From: UBA1195 sp045598025 | GTDB taxonomy: Bacteria; Bacteroidota; Bacteroidia; Bacteroidales; WCHB1-69 | Direction of reading: 5' to 3' | Assembly: GCA_045598025.1 (NCBI GenBank) | Contig: JAZLLH010000066.1 | Location: 1 to 46,699 of the forward strand | Length of the DNA: 46,699 bases | In this document: one piece after another, positions 1 to 7,376 of the stretch | How the letters are laid out: each line of letters opens with the position of its first letter | Position numbering within the stretch: the first letter of the stretch is position 1 | The notes under the pieces: generated by a model | Databases searched by the model: none | Told to the model about the DNA's origin: nothing | Seen by the model: only the letters and a program-made list of their open reading frames with translations | Position numbers and translations under genes: made by a program

Positions 1-480
1 CCTTTCGCAGCCGGTGAAATCAACGATTTCATCAAGTTTGCGTGCTATTTCCTGCTTGGTCATGCCCAAAATGGCTCCATTCATGAATATGTTTTCCCGA
101 CCGGTCATTTCAGGGTGGAAGCCCGTTCCAACCTCCAGCAAGGAACCGATGCGTCCGCGAGCCCTGATAGTACCTGTAGTTGGTCCTGTCACCTTTGAAA
201 GCAACTTCAAAAGCGTACTCTTGCCGGCTCCGTTTTTCCCAATGATGCCGACTACATCACCCTGTTCGACTTTGAAATCGATATCTTTCAAAGCCCAGAC
301 ATATTCACTGTCGGCGGCTTGCGAGCGATCGTTCACCGAACCGATTTTCAAATACGGATCTTCCTTGTGAAGGATATTCATGGTCCACCACCGGTTCAAG
401 TCATGGCTCAAAGTTTTGGTTGAAACGAGACCTAAACGGTATTGCTTTGAAATGTTGTTGAATTCTATAGCTGTGCTCAT
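1..480 (-). CDS. Polysaccharide ABC exporter ATPase, Wzt/TagH type (3' end cut by window edge)
   Basis: This is the nucleotide-binding subunit of an ABC-2 exporter for a cell-surface polysaccharide; it would hydrolyse ATP on the inner face of the cytoplasmic membrane. Only the first 160 codons are in the window, read leftwards from ATG at 480. The Walker A motif GKNGAGKST is at residues 81-89, preceded by the YVWALKDIDFEV stretch typical of Wzt-like ATPases. The segment after it (GRIGSLLEVGTGFHPEMTGR) is also characteristic of O-antigen and teichoic-acid exporters. The signature motif, Walker B and any C-terminal carbohydrate-binding domain lie outside the window. Its permease partner is the gene at 1172-2047, separated by an alkyltransferase gene. 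The family is clear; the exported glycan is unknown. Confidence 0.9.
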   Translation of the reverse strand, partial: MSTAIEFNNISKQYRLGLVSTKTLSHDLNRWWTMNILHKEDPYLKIGSVNDRSQAADSEYVWALKDIDFKVEQGDVVGIIGKNGAGKSTLLKLLSKVTGPTTGTIRARGRIGSLLEVGTGFHPEMTGRENIFMNGAILGMTKQEIARKLDEIVDFTGCER

Positions 481-632
481 AATCAATTCTGTATTGCATT
501 TTTTATCCGTAACCATCGGAATCCATCACTATCTCACCTGTTCCAAACGTATCGGGAAGTTAAAATAGGTGTCGGGATAAGGTTCTTTATCAAGGATGAA
601 GTGCCGCCCATATCCACCTCGCGCCTTGTTTT

Positions 633-1172
633 TCAATTTGTTCCAAATTCTTTCATGTGTTTCTTTTCCAATTCGAGCAGGAACCGTTTCCGGTCGATTC
701 CCCATGCGTAGCCTGTCATGTTTCCATCGGCGCCCATCACCCTGTGGCACGGCACTATCACCGGAATCGGATTCTTCCCTACCGCGTTTCCCACCGCCTG
801 CGCTGACATCCTTACTGCTCCCATCTCCGCTGCCACGGTTTTGGCAATGATTCCGTAACTCACTGTTTCGCCGTACGGTATACTCAAAATCCTCTTCCAG
901 ACTCTCTGCTGGAAAGGGGTTCCTCTTAAACGGAAATTCAGATTGTCCAAATTCGGCTTTCCGCCTCCGAAATAATCGTCCAGCCACTGTGACGCGGTTT
1001 TCAGAACATCAGGCAAAGCCTTTACCCCGTTTCCCGCCTTACCGTCACTGAACCTCAAGCCAACAAGAGTTTCCCCATCGGAAGTGAGAAGCATTCTACC
1101 CATCGGAGAAAGGTAAGCCGTTTCCGCAAAACCGCCGCAAACATGTACTTCCATGAAATTTGTTTCCTCCAT
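633..1172 (-). CDS. ogt: Methylated-DNA--protein-cysteine S-methyltransferase (Ogt/MGMT)
   Basis: A suicide DNA-repair protein that transfers alkyl groups from O6-alkylguanine to its own cysteine. The acceptor motif PCHRV is present, with the helix-turn-helix RMSAQAVGNAVGKNPIP just before it and a GYAWGIDRKRFLLELE tail. The 179-residue length fits the family, with a small N-terminal ferredoxin-like domain followed by the catalytic domain. The ATG at 1172 overlaps the TGA of the upstream permease by one base, suggesting translational coupling. A second in-frame ATG six codons later (MEVHVCGG) is an alternative start. The placement is odd: it lies inside an ABC exporter operon, between permease and ATPase, with about 150 non-coding bases before the ATPase. 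Confidence 0.93.
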   Translation of the reverse strand: MEETNFMEVHVCGGFAETAYLSPMGRMLLTSDGETLVGLRFSDGKAGNGVKALPDVLKTASQWLDDYFGGGKPNLDNLNFRLRGTPFQQRVWKRILSIPYGETVSYGIIAKTVAAEMGAVRMSAQAVGNAVGKNPIPVIVPCHRVMGADGNMTGYAWGIDRKRFLLELEKKHMKEFGTN

Positions 1173-2047
1173 CAGACGGTATCCATAAAGCTCTTCTGCA
1201 CCCCGTTGAAGATCAGAATGCCAAGCAACAGCAAGACAAGCATGAAACCAAAACTATAAGCCAACCATCCCCAACCGATAAATTCACCGGCTCCCAATGC
1301 ACCATGCTTGAAAGTTTCAATGACCGCTGTCACCGGATTAATGCACATGAGATTGTACAAATCCATGCCGGCCACGACCTTTCCCTTAACCTGACTCAGA
1401 GGATACACAATAGGTGTGGCATACATCCAGAGCTGCACAATAAAAGAGAACAGTATGGTCAAATCTCTGTACTTCGTCGTCATAGAAGAAATGATAATGC
1501 CAAACCCCAATGCAAGACCCGCCATCATCAGGACAAGCAAAGGCAGCAGCAGCAGGTAGCAATTGGGATGCGGAGCCTGACCCATGAATGCATAAAACAC
1601 ATAAACTGCGACAAACAATCCTATTTGAATGCCGAACCGGACCAAATTGCTGGCGACATTGGCCAAAGGCATGATTAAACGCGGGAAATACACCTTGCCG
1701 AAAATACTGGAATTGGCCACAAAGGTGTTGGATGTCTTGTTCAGACAGTCGGCAAAATACTGCCACATGCACACACCGCCTAAATAGAACAAGGGCTGTG
1801 GAATGCCATCTGTCGGGATGCCGGCGATACCACCGAACACCACCATGTACATGATAACTGTCAGAGCTGGCTGTATCAGCCACCAGAGAGGCCCCAAAAT
1901 CGTCTGCTTGTATTGGGTAACAATATTCCGTTTTACAAAAAGGGACAGCAAGTCACGATAATCCCAGATTTCCTTCAGATTCACTTCAAAAAGTTTATTC
2001 CGGGGCTTGATGACGGTGGTCCAGTTTTCTTCGTTGTTCGGGCTCAT
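1172..2047 (-). CDS. Polysaccharide ABC exporter permease, Wzm/ABC-2 type
   Basis: The membrane subunit of an ABC-2 polysaccharide exporter. The 291 residues begin with a soluble N-terminus (DLLSLFVKRNIVTQYKQTILGPLWW), the cytoplasmic entry motif of Wzm/TagG permeases. About six hydrophobic segments follow, for example around PALTVIMYMVVF, LVRFGIQIGLFVAVYVFYAF, CYLLLLPLLVLMMAGLALG and FGFMLVLLLLGILIF. It would form a dimeric channel with the ATPase encoded at the left edge. A -7-like promoter element lies about 130 bases upstream. The family assignment is secure; the cargo (O-antigen, capsule or another glycan) cannot be read from the sequence. Confidence 0.93.
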   Translation of the reverse strand: MSPNNEENWTTVIKPRNKLFEVNLKEIWDYRDLLSLFVKRNIVTQYKQTILGPLWWLIQPALTVIMYMVVFGGIAGIPTDGIPQPLFYLGGVCMWQYFADCLNKTSNTFVANSSIFGKVYFPRLIMPLANVASNLVRFGIQIGLFVAVYVFYAFMGQAPHPNCYLLLLPLLVLMMAGLALGFGIIISSMTTKYRDLTILFSFIVQLWMYATPIVYPLSQVKGKVVAGMDLYNLMCINPVTAVIETFKHGALGAGEFIGWGWLAYSFGFMLVLLLLGILIFNGVQKSFMDTV

Positions 2048-2175
2048 AACTCATTAAATGGAATAAAAATCTCAAAAACGCTGCGTCCAGGCACGGCTCT
2101 GCCCTTGTCAGTAACATATTAAATCATTGTAAATCAATAATTTAATACACTACAGCCAGAACCATAAAATACCTG

Positions 2176-2183
2176 CAAAGATA
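2176..2183 (-). promoter_or_regulatory. Bacteroidota -7 element upstream of the ABC permease
   Basis: On the minus strand this reads TATCTTTG, an exact TAnnTTTG match, followed by CAG. No convincing TTTG -33 box sits at the right distance. It would give a leader of about 125 bases for the permease-alkyltransferase-ATPase operon. Confidence 0.5.
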
Positions 2184-2272
2184 GTAAAAAATAAAGTACA
2201 TATTATAAACAAGAACAGCAAAATCTCAAAAATTCCGCCTATTCAATAAGAAGATACACCAAAAGAAAAAGA

Positions 2273-3547
2273 TTAGAAATTAAAGACCGCAGACAATATA
2301 AATCTATAATTATCAACAGAATATGATGATTTATAACAAAAACCACCCTCACTCGTATTTTTTTCACCGTAACGAACCGCAGTATACTCTATTTCAGCGA
2401 AAAAGTTCAACCAATCCAGAGGAAAATATCCTAATTGCGGTTGTATTCTCCAAAGATAATCTATATCGTATCCGCGTCCGAAAACGGTGCTACCTTCATC
2501 CGTTATTCTGCCGAAATCGGTATTGGCACCATAACCGCAAAACAATCCAGGCCTCCACTTGCCCTGCATGCGGCGAAAATCAAACCAGACCGTTGCGCAT
2601 CCGAAAGGATCATACGTGTACGTATTTGACAATGTATCCAGTGCAGATTCAACGTATCCACCCAAAAGCGACTGTTCATACAGATTATCCCCCTTCAGGA
2701 ACTGATATCGCAAGCTCCATTGGCCGAAATCATGACGCCCGAAGAAGGAAAAAGCAAAAGAAGGGAAGCTTGTCCGGGTTTGGTGACGCTGAGCGGATGC
2801 ATCCAGCACAAATGTTCTGGGACGAAGTACTTCCGCATTGGCCATTACACCGATGAACTGAGGATTTTTTTCTCCCCAGCACAATTTCATTTTCAGATTT
2901 CCTTCCGGCAACGAAGCGGTCCGAAGGTAGGAGGTCGTTTTCCCATTTGGTCCTATGGACGCATTGTCCAACTGGAAAGCCGCTACTGCTTCCACCTGGA
3001 AACGGACCGGCTGCTGAGATGTACGATATTGGTATCGGGCCTGCACATAACGAGAATAAGGATGGAAAGGCATACCCATATTCAACGGGCGCGTACCGGG
3101 CATAATTTCCGGTACAACCAACGGATGCCAGTACTGACCAAGCAAAAAAGAGGAAGCACTGTTGTCCAGCAGAAGGTAGGCATGCCGCAGACGCAGCATA
3201 TTGATACCGGCTTCGGTTGATCCGGTAAAGTCACCTTCCACAAATCCCGATGCCTGAAATCCGGCCACCTTGTCGGGAGCCTGGATTGACAGACTCATTC
3301 GCGTCGTAATAGCCAACATATTCAAATTGGGGGCAGCATTCAGATCCTGTCCTTCAGCATCCAGATCCCGAGGAGCAGGATACAGCAGCATTTGGGTTTC
3401 CCGCCCACCCACCACCTGGCGGGTATCATAAAACAATTGAGGGTCTACAAAACCGGAAAAATGATATTTCCAAGACGATTTCTGCGCCATGGAATTATTC
3501 ACCATGAAAAACAATAAAAAACTGATTGCAAATAAAATACGTTTCAT
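2273..3547 (-). CDS. Outer-membrane beta-barrel protein, porin-like, unknown substrate
   Basis: I do not recognise a named family. The 424 residues start with a signal peptide (MKRILFAISFLLFF...NSMAQ) and continue as alternating aromatic and polar strands, such as YHFSGFVDPQLFYDTR and FAFSFFGRHDFGQWSLRYQF. The protein ends in the aromatic ILSAVFNF typical of outer-membrane barrels recognised by Bam. The pattern resembles Bacteroidota porins. It is the last gene of an operon with the 2-epimerase (8-base gap) and sugar transferase, so a role in surface glycan export or anchoring is possible but unproven. Confidence 0.75.
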   Translation of the reverse strand: MKRILFAISFLLFFMVNNSMAQKSSWKYHFSGFVDPQLFYDTRQVVGGRETQMLLYPAPRDLDAEGQDLNAAPNLNMLAITTRMSLSIQAPDKVAGFQASGFVEGDFTGSTEAGINMLRLRHAYLLLDNSASSFLLGQYWHPLVVPEIMPGTRPLNMGMPFHPYSRYVQARYQYRTSQQPVRFQVEAVAAFQLDNASIGPNGKTTSYLRTASLPEGNLKMKLCWGEKNPQFIGVMANAEVLRPRTFVLDASAQRHQTRTSFPSFAFSFFGRHDFGQWSLRYQFLKGDNLYEQSLLGGYVESALDTLSNTYTYDPFGCATVWFDFRRMQGKWRPGLFCGYGANTDFGRITDEGSTVFGRGYDIDYLWRIQPQLGYFPLDWLNFFAEIEYTAVRYGEKNTSEGGFCYKSSYSVDNYRFILSAVFNF

Positions 3548-3555
3548 ATTTCAGC

Positions 3556-4653
3556 TTATCTTACGGTAGAGGAAATCAATGCATCCACAATTTTCAGACC
3601 AGCGTCCCCATCTCCATATAAAGAGGTCCATTGCATGGATGCGGATTCGGACAACATCGCATGGAAACACTCCAGGATACGTTTTTCCTCCGTTCCGGCC
3701 AAACAGCCGCTGCCGCACTCCACCAATTCCACCCACTCCGTCTCGTTCCGCAAAATCACACAGGGTTTACGGAAAAAATACGCTTCCTTCTGTAATCCGC
3801 CGCTATCTGTAAGTACTGCCTGACAACGCTCCAACAGCCACACCATTTCCAGATAACCCAACGGATCTGTAAAATGCAGTGAAGAGGTTTCAAAACGATA
3901 GGATATTCCCTCCAGACATTTACGCGTCCGGGGATGCAGAGGTATTACGACCTCGCATTCAGCGGCTATATGTTCCAACGCAGCAAATACAGAGCGCAGA
4001 CGCTCTGCGTCGTCAGTGGTTTCTGCTCTATGCACCGTGCAGAGAACGAAATCGCGCGTATTTTCAAAACCTCTGGGTTTACGGGCCAAAGGCTTGTAAA
4101 ATAGAGCTGCATCCTGCATTACATCTCCACATAGCACCACATTGCTACCGGAAATACCCTCACGCGCCAGATTGTTCACTGCCGTTTGGCTGGGACAAAA
4201 CAACAGCTGTGACATATGGTCCGTACGGATGCGATTGTCCTCTTCCGGCATGGCCGAATTGAACGAACGCAGACCGGCCTCCACATGGGCCAGCGGAATC
4301 TTCAATTGTCCGGCTGCCCTGGCTCCGGCCAAAGTGGTATTGGTATCCCCGTACACCAAAACCCAGTCTGGGTGCTCCGCCTCCAATACTTCCACCATTT
4401 TCTGCTGCATTTCTGCAATCACAGTCTGACGTTCTGCACCATGCACACTGAGATTAAGAAAAGGATGGGGAATGCGCATTTCTTCAAAAAACACATCCGA
4501 CATATTGGCATCAAAGTGCTGCCCGCTGTGCAACAATTTTTCACTCACTCCTTCCCTTTGGGAAAAAGCCCTGCTTACCACGGCCGCCTTTACGAACTGG
4601 GGTCTGGCTCCTACAATGCTGATAATCTTCATACGAATAATAAATTTGGACAA
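3556..4653 (-). CDS. wecB: UDP-N-acetylglucosamine 2-epimerase (non-hydrolysing)
   Basis: Interconverts UDP-GlcNAc and UDP-ManNAc in the cytoplasm, supplying ManNAc or ManNAcA for surface polysaccharide. The N-terminal MKIISIVGARPQFVKAA is the family signature. The UDP-binding region is also visible: HVEAGLRSF with EEDNRIRTDHMS, and LTDSGGLQKEA near the C-terminus. The length (358-365 residues) matches the family. The ATG at 4653 lies 6 bases after the preceding stop, but the internal ATG at 4632 (MKIISIVGAR) aligns with usual family starts and is probably the true start. It sits between the sugar transferase and a barrel protein in one operon. Confidence 0.95.
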   Translation of the reverse strand: MSKFIIRMKIISIVGARPQFVKAAVVSRAFSQREGVSEKLLHSGQHFDANMSDVFFEEMRIPHPFLNLSVHGAERQTVIAEMQQKMVEVLEAEHPDWVLVYGDTNTTLAGARAAGQLKIPLAHVEAGLRSFNSAMPEEDNRIRTDHMSQLLFCPSQTAVNNLAREGISGSNVVLCGDVMQDAALFYKPLARKPRGFENTRDFVLCTVHRAETTDDAERLRSVFAALEHIAAECEVVIPLHPRTRKCLEGISYRFETSSLHFTDPLGYLEMVWLLERCQAVLTDSGGLQKEAYFFRKPCVILRNETEWVELVECGSGCLAGTEEKRILECFHAMLSESASMQWTSLYGDGDAGLKIVDALISSTVR

Positions 4654-4659
4654 ATCCGC

Positions 4660-5727
4660 TTACTTGGAATGGCGGCGTTTGACAAGGATACTGTACATTA
4701 TTTTCCAGAAATACACCCACTGGGTACGCAGCGGATGTGCGAAATAGGCATCCAGATAACGCTTTTCATTGGCCTGAATTTCTTCCAGTGTATGCGGCAT
4801 GTCCACATAGTAAGGAGGAAGCATGCCCGGACGGGCCTTGATTCGATACTGCTGCATTTCTGGAGTATACAGAGAATAATAATGTTCACTCAACGGACGT
4901 ACGCCCACCAGTTTCATCTCACCCTTAAGCACATTAAAAAACATGGGAAGTTCGTCCAACCAATACTTACGCAATTTGCGTCCCCACCCGGACACCCGGA
5001 AATCGTCGGCTATTTTCCCCGTATCATCCAGATGATTCTTGTCGTATGCATAACCCTGCAGATATTCCGAATAGGCGTACATCGTCCGGAATTTATATAC
5101 TCCAATGCGCTTTCCGTTTTTTCCTACCCGACGGAGTGAGACCAGCAGACCATAAGAAGGATGCTCGTCCGTTGAAGGCTGACCTGTCTTTTGACCCACC
5201 ACATAGGTGATGCCCCGGATATTGCTTACCCAACGGATGGAAAAACCGCAAAAACTCAGACGCCCCAGTATTTCCGGAATAGGATACTCTCTCTTGACTT
5301 TGTGATATATCTTGAAATACACTTTCTTCAGCAATTTCAACTTGGGCATCATCCTATGCCATATAAAATCCATGGCATAAACCATTTTAGCCAACAGACG
5401 GGGATATTTCGCATAAATCTGCCGATGGCGTTCTTCGGCCGACGCAAAAGAACAGACCAAAAAACCATTCTGCGGCAACGCCTCATTTACCTGAATCAGA
5501 TAACGGTTTACGTAACGCTTGACATTCAGGTCTTCCGTTGCAATCCAGAAAGCAGGAAGCTCCTGGGCTTCGTTGGCTGCCGCCACCTCCGCCTGGAATG
5601 TCAGACGCTCCTCCTCCGTGTTTTTTTCCTGGATTTGGCACAAAAAATCCCCTATCCCTACAGAATTCACATCCTCAGGGAGGTTTTCCAAAGCGTCTAA
5701 AAAGATTTTTTCGTCCTTTATTTTCAA
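4660..5727 (-). CDS. Polyprenyl-phosphate sugar phosphotransferase (bacterial sugar transferase family)
   Basis: Likely initiates glycan assembly by moving a sugar 1-phosphate from a UDP-sugar to undecaprenyl phosphate. The C-terminal half carries the monotopic phosphoglycosyl transferase signature: VYKFRTMYAYSEY, then DDFRVSGWGRKLRKYWLDE, LPMFFNVLKGEMKLVGVRP and KARPGMLPPYY. The N-terminal 150 residues look soluble and match neither the four-helix WcaJ domain nor a simple PglC form; they may be a regulatory or receiver-like region. The protein has 355 residues. It is the first gene of the operon with wecB, which follows at once, so the first sugar may be a GlcNAc or ManNAc derivative. That substrate is inference. 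Confidence 0.88.
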   Translation of the reverse strand: MKIKDEKIFLDALENLPEDVNSVGIGDFLCQIQEKNTEEERLTFQAEVAAANEAQELPAFWIATEDLNVKRYVNRYLIQVNEALPQNGFLVCSFASAEERHRQIYAKYPRLLAKMVYAMDFIWHRMMPKLKLLKKVYFKIYHKVKREYPIPEILGRLSFCGFSIRWVSNIRGITYVVGQKTGQPSTDEHPSYGLLVSLRRVGKNGKRIGVYKFRTMYAYSEYLQGYAYDKNHLDDTGKIADDFRVSGWGRKLRKYWLDELPMFFNVLKGEMKLVGVRPLSEHYYSLYTPEMQQYRIKARPGMLPPYYVDMPHTLEEIQANEKRYLDAYFAHPLRTQWVYFWKIMYSILVKRRHSK

Positions 5728-5778
5728 ATAGTTATATCAACTTTAAATTTATAAACCTAACCTATCAATACGAAGTTG

Positions 5779-5786
5779 CAAAAATA
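5779..5786 (-). promoter_or_regulatory. -7 element for the sugar transferase-wecB-OMP operon
   Basis: The minus strand reads TATTTTTG, matching TAnnTTTG, about 50 bases upstream of the sugar transferase start. No clear -33 TTTG was found. Confidence 0.5.
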
Positions 5787-5868
5787 CAAATGAAATGTCA
5801 ATATAAAGACGTTTTTTCTTTTTTTAAAAAAAAATCTGTTTATGCTCCCATCGCATCCAAAAAATGAC

Positions 5869-5876
5869 TACTTTTG
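5869..5876 (+). promoter_or_regulatory. -7 element for tRNA-Val
   Basis: TACTTTTG followed by CA, ending 13 bases before the mature tRNA. The same TACTTTTGCA form precedes tRNA-Leu(TAG) and the tandem tRNA-Leu pair. Confidence 0.6.
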
Positions 5877-5889
5877 CAAATCTTTTCAG

Positions 5890-5964
5890 GGGAGCTTAGC
5901 TCAGCTGGTTTAGAGCACCTGCCTTACAAGCAGGGGGTCAATGGTTCGAGTCCATTAGTTCCCA
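5890..5964 (+). tRNA. tRNA-Val (anticodon TAC)
   Basis: The cloverleaf folds fully: acceptor GGGAGCT pairs with AGTTCCC (one G-T), the anticodon stem is CCTGC/GCAGG with loop CTTACAA (anticodon TAC), and the T-arm carries GGTTCGAGTCC. The discriminator is A at 5964; the next bases are CCG, so CCA is not fully encoded. Its own promoter precedes it and a terminator follows within 5 bases. Confidence 0.97.
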
Positions 5965-5968
5965 CCGG

Positions 5969-6002
5969 GGATGCGCCATTCAGAAGCGCATCCTTTTTTT
6001 TC
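5969..6002 (+). terminator. Rho-independent terminator of tRNA-Val
   Basis: Perfect 8-bp stem GGATGCGC/GCGCATCC with a 9-base loop, followed by a run of nine T. Confidence 0.9.
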
Positions 6003-6053
6003 TGCCCGTTTCCACCCGACCGATTGTGTTCAATTCGGTTTCGGAAAAAATTC

Positions 6054-6740
6054 CTACAGATGCCAATCCACTGCTTCCAGACCATGGGCCTCCAACCAGG
6101 CATTGGTCTTGGAAAAATGCCGACATCCGAAAAATCCACGAGAGGCCGACAAAGGAGAAGGATGAGCCGCCTTCAATACCAGATGTTTATTTTGGTCAAT
6201 CAATGGAATTTTGGCTTGAGCATAGTTTCCCCAAAGCAGAAAGGCGACATGCTCCTTCTTGTCGGATATGGTCCGGATGACGGTGTCCGTAAACTGTTCC
6301 CAGCCGTGATTCTGATGCGAACCGGCCTGATGAGCCCGCACCGTCAGCGTGGCATTCAGCAGCAGAACTCCCTGACGCGCCCACGAACTGAGGTCGCCGC
6401 ATCCGGACAGGGGAACACCGACATCCGACTGCAATTCCTTGCATATATTGACCAGGGAACGGGGCATTGGAACGCCTTCTCTGACAGAAAAACACAATCC
6501 GTGCGCCTGACCTTCCTCATGATAGGGATCCTGTCCGAGCAAAACTACTTTCACCTTTTCGAAAGGCGTTTGATTAAACGCATTGAAAATCAAATTTCCC
6601 GGAGGAAATACCCGATATTGTTTCTTCTCTTCCACCAGAAAAGCCTTCAATTCGGCAAAAAACGGTTGCCGAAAGGTATCGGACAACACCTGCTTCCAAC
6701 TTTCTTCAATGACCGGATTCACTTTTACCTCAGCATTCAT
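6054..6740 (-). CDS. ung: Uracil-DNA glycosylase, family 1
   Basis: Removes uracil from DNA as the first step of base-excision repair. The 228 residues carry the water-activating motif GQDPYH at 69-74 (catalytic Asp71) and the uracil-binding stretch LLLNATLTVR. The minor-groove loop HPSPLSASRG contains the catalytic His193. Length and motif spacing match E. coli-type UNG. The gene is monocistronic on the minus strand, between two tRNA genes read the other way. The start at 6740 gives a normal family N-terminus. Confidence 0.97.
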   Translation of the reverse strand: MNAEVKVNPVIEESWKQVLSDTFRQPFFAELKAFLVEEKKQYRVFPPGNLIFNAFNQTPFEKVKVVLLGQDPYHEEGQAHGLCFSVREGVPMPRSLVNICKELQSDVGVPLSGCGDLSSWARQGVLLLNATLTVRAHQAGSHQNHGWEQFTDTVIRTISDKKEHVAFLLWGNYAQAKIPLIDQNKHLVLKAAHPSPLSASRGFFGCRHFSKTNAWLEAHGLEAVDWHL

Positions 6741-6825
6741 GATTAATCAAATGATAATAGAGAATCAAAACGGACAAAAATGCAAAAAATTGTTAAAAAA
6801 CACCAAAAGTTAAGCAGAAAATGAG

Positions 6826-6833
6826 TACTTTTG
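6826..6833 (+). promoter_or_regulatory. -7 element for tRNA-Leu(TAG)
   Basis: TACTTTTG followed by CAG, ending 9 bases before the tRNA. No TTTG -33 box is obvious. Confidence 0.6.
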
Positions 6834-6842
6834 CAGCCGTTC

Positions 6843-6927
6843 GCGGATATGGCGGAATAGGTAGACGCGCCAGACTTAGGATCTGGTGGTGAAAGCCGTG
6901 GGGGTTCGAGCCCCCCTATCCGTACCA
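6843..6927 (+). tRNA. tRNA-Leu (anticodon TAG)
   Basis: A class II tRNA with a long variable arm (TGGTGAAAGCCGT). The anticodon stem CCAGA/TCTGG encloses the loop CTTAGGA (anticodon TAG), and the T-arm is GGGGGTTCGAGCCCCC. The acceptor stem begins with a G-T pair. The discriminator A is followed by CCA, so this is the only tRNA in the window with CCA encoded. Confidence 0.96.
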
Positions 6928-6931
6928 AAAC

Positions 6932-6960
6932 AAAAGGCGGCCCTGCGGCTGCCTTTTCTC
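6932..6960 (+). terminator. Terminator of tRNA-Leu(TAG)
   Basis: An 11-bp hairpin, AAAAGGCGGCC with GGCTGCCTTTT (one G-T pair), around the loop CTGC, ending in its own T run. Confidence 0.8.
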
Positions 6961-7015
6961 ATATAATCAGCGGAAGCGGACCGAGTGATAATTTTTAACA
7001 TTTTTTTCACCAATA

Positions 7016-7048
7016 TTTGCATTTGCTTTCATAAAAATTGTATTTTTG
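7016..7048 (+). promoter_or_regulatory. Promoter with both -33 and -7 boxes, upstream of the TonB receptor cassette
   Basis: TTTG at 7016-7019, a 21-base spacer, then TATTTTTG at 7041-7048. This is the best two-box match to the Bacteroidota consensus in the window. Transcription would begin near 7053, giving a leader of about 320 bases before the ATG at 7377. Confidence 0.6.
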
Positions 7049-7049
7049 C

Positions 7050-7376
7050 GCTACCGCAGTAGCAGAGCATTTACTTTCGAACCGGACTTCATCCCTCGAA
7101 GGTTTTTGCGATGCAAAAATGCGGCCGGATTTGTTTGAATGGAAGGATTTGCAGAGAAGCAAATACATGATTCTCAGCACTTTCATTTTTGATGTGCCTT
7201 TAAAGACGGCCTTGAAGACGGAGCGATTCCAAATGAGGAAAAACTCCGGAATCGGGTATCTTTGAAGGAAGGAAATCTTTCTGAAAAAACAAAGAAGGAG
7301 AGAAAAAACTGCCAAATCGGGAGAGTAGGCATAGTGTTGAGAAAATAATTTAAGGTAATAAATAAATTAATTTAAA
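7050..7376 (+). other. Long structured 5' leader of the receptor cassette
   Basis: No supported gene lies in these 327 bases. Several hairpins can be drawn: GCTAC/GTAGC at 7050-7063 at the presumed transcript start, a TTTTTGC/GCAAAAA hairpin near 7104-7120, and GATTCC/GGAATC spanning about 7225-7254. A second TAnnTTTG (TATCTTTG, 7257-7264) could be a closer promoter for the receptor gene. I do not recognise a known riboswitch; no cobalamin-box pattern is visible. A 75-codon ORF here has no coding features I can support. Confidence 0.4.

Noticed and set aside
529..987. A second frame overlapping the alkyltransferase and running 100 bases past its stop, with a protein-like end (YPDTYFNFPIRLEQVR)
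   Set aside because: Most of it is the off-frame of ogt; the extra tail could be a remnant of a lost gene, but 35 codons without homology are not enough to call.
7038..7265. 75-codon frame in the leader of the receptor cassette
   Set aside because: Starts inside the promoter element, has no domain or signal, and the region is better explained as a structured leader.
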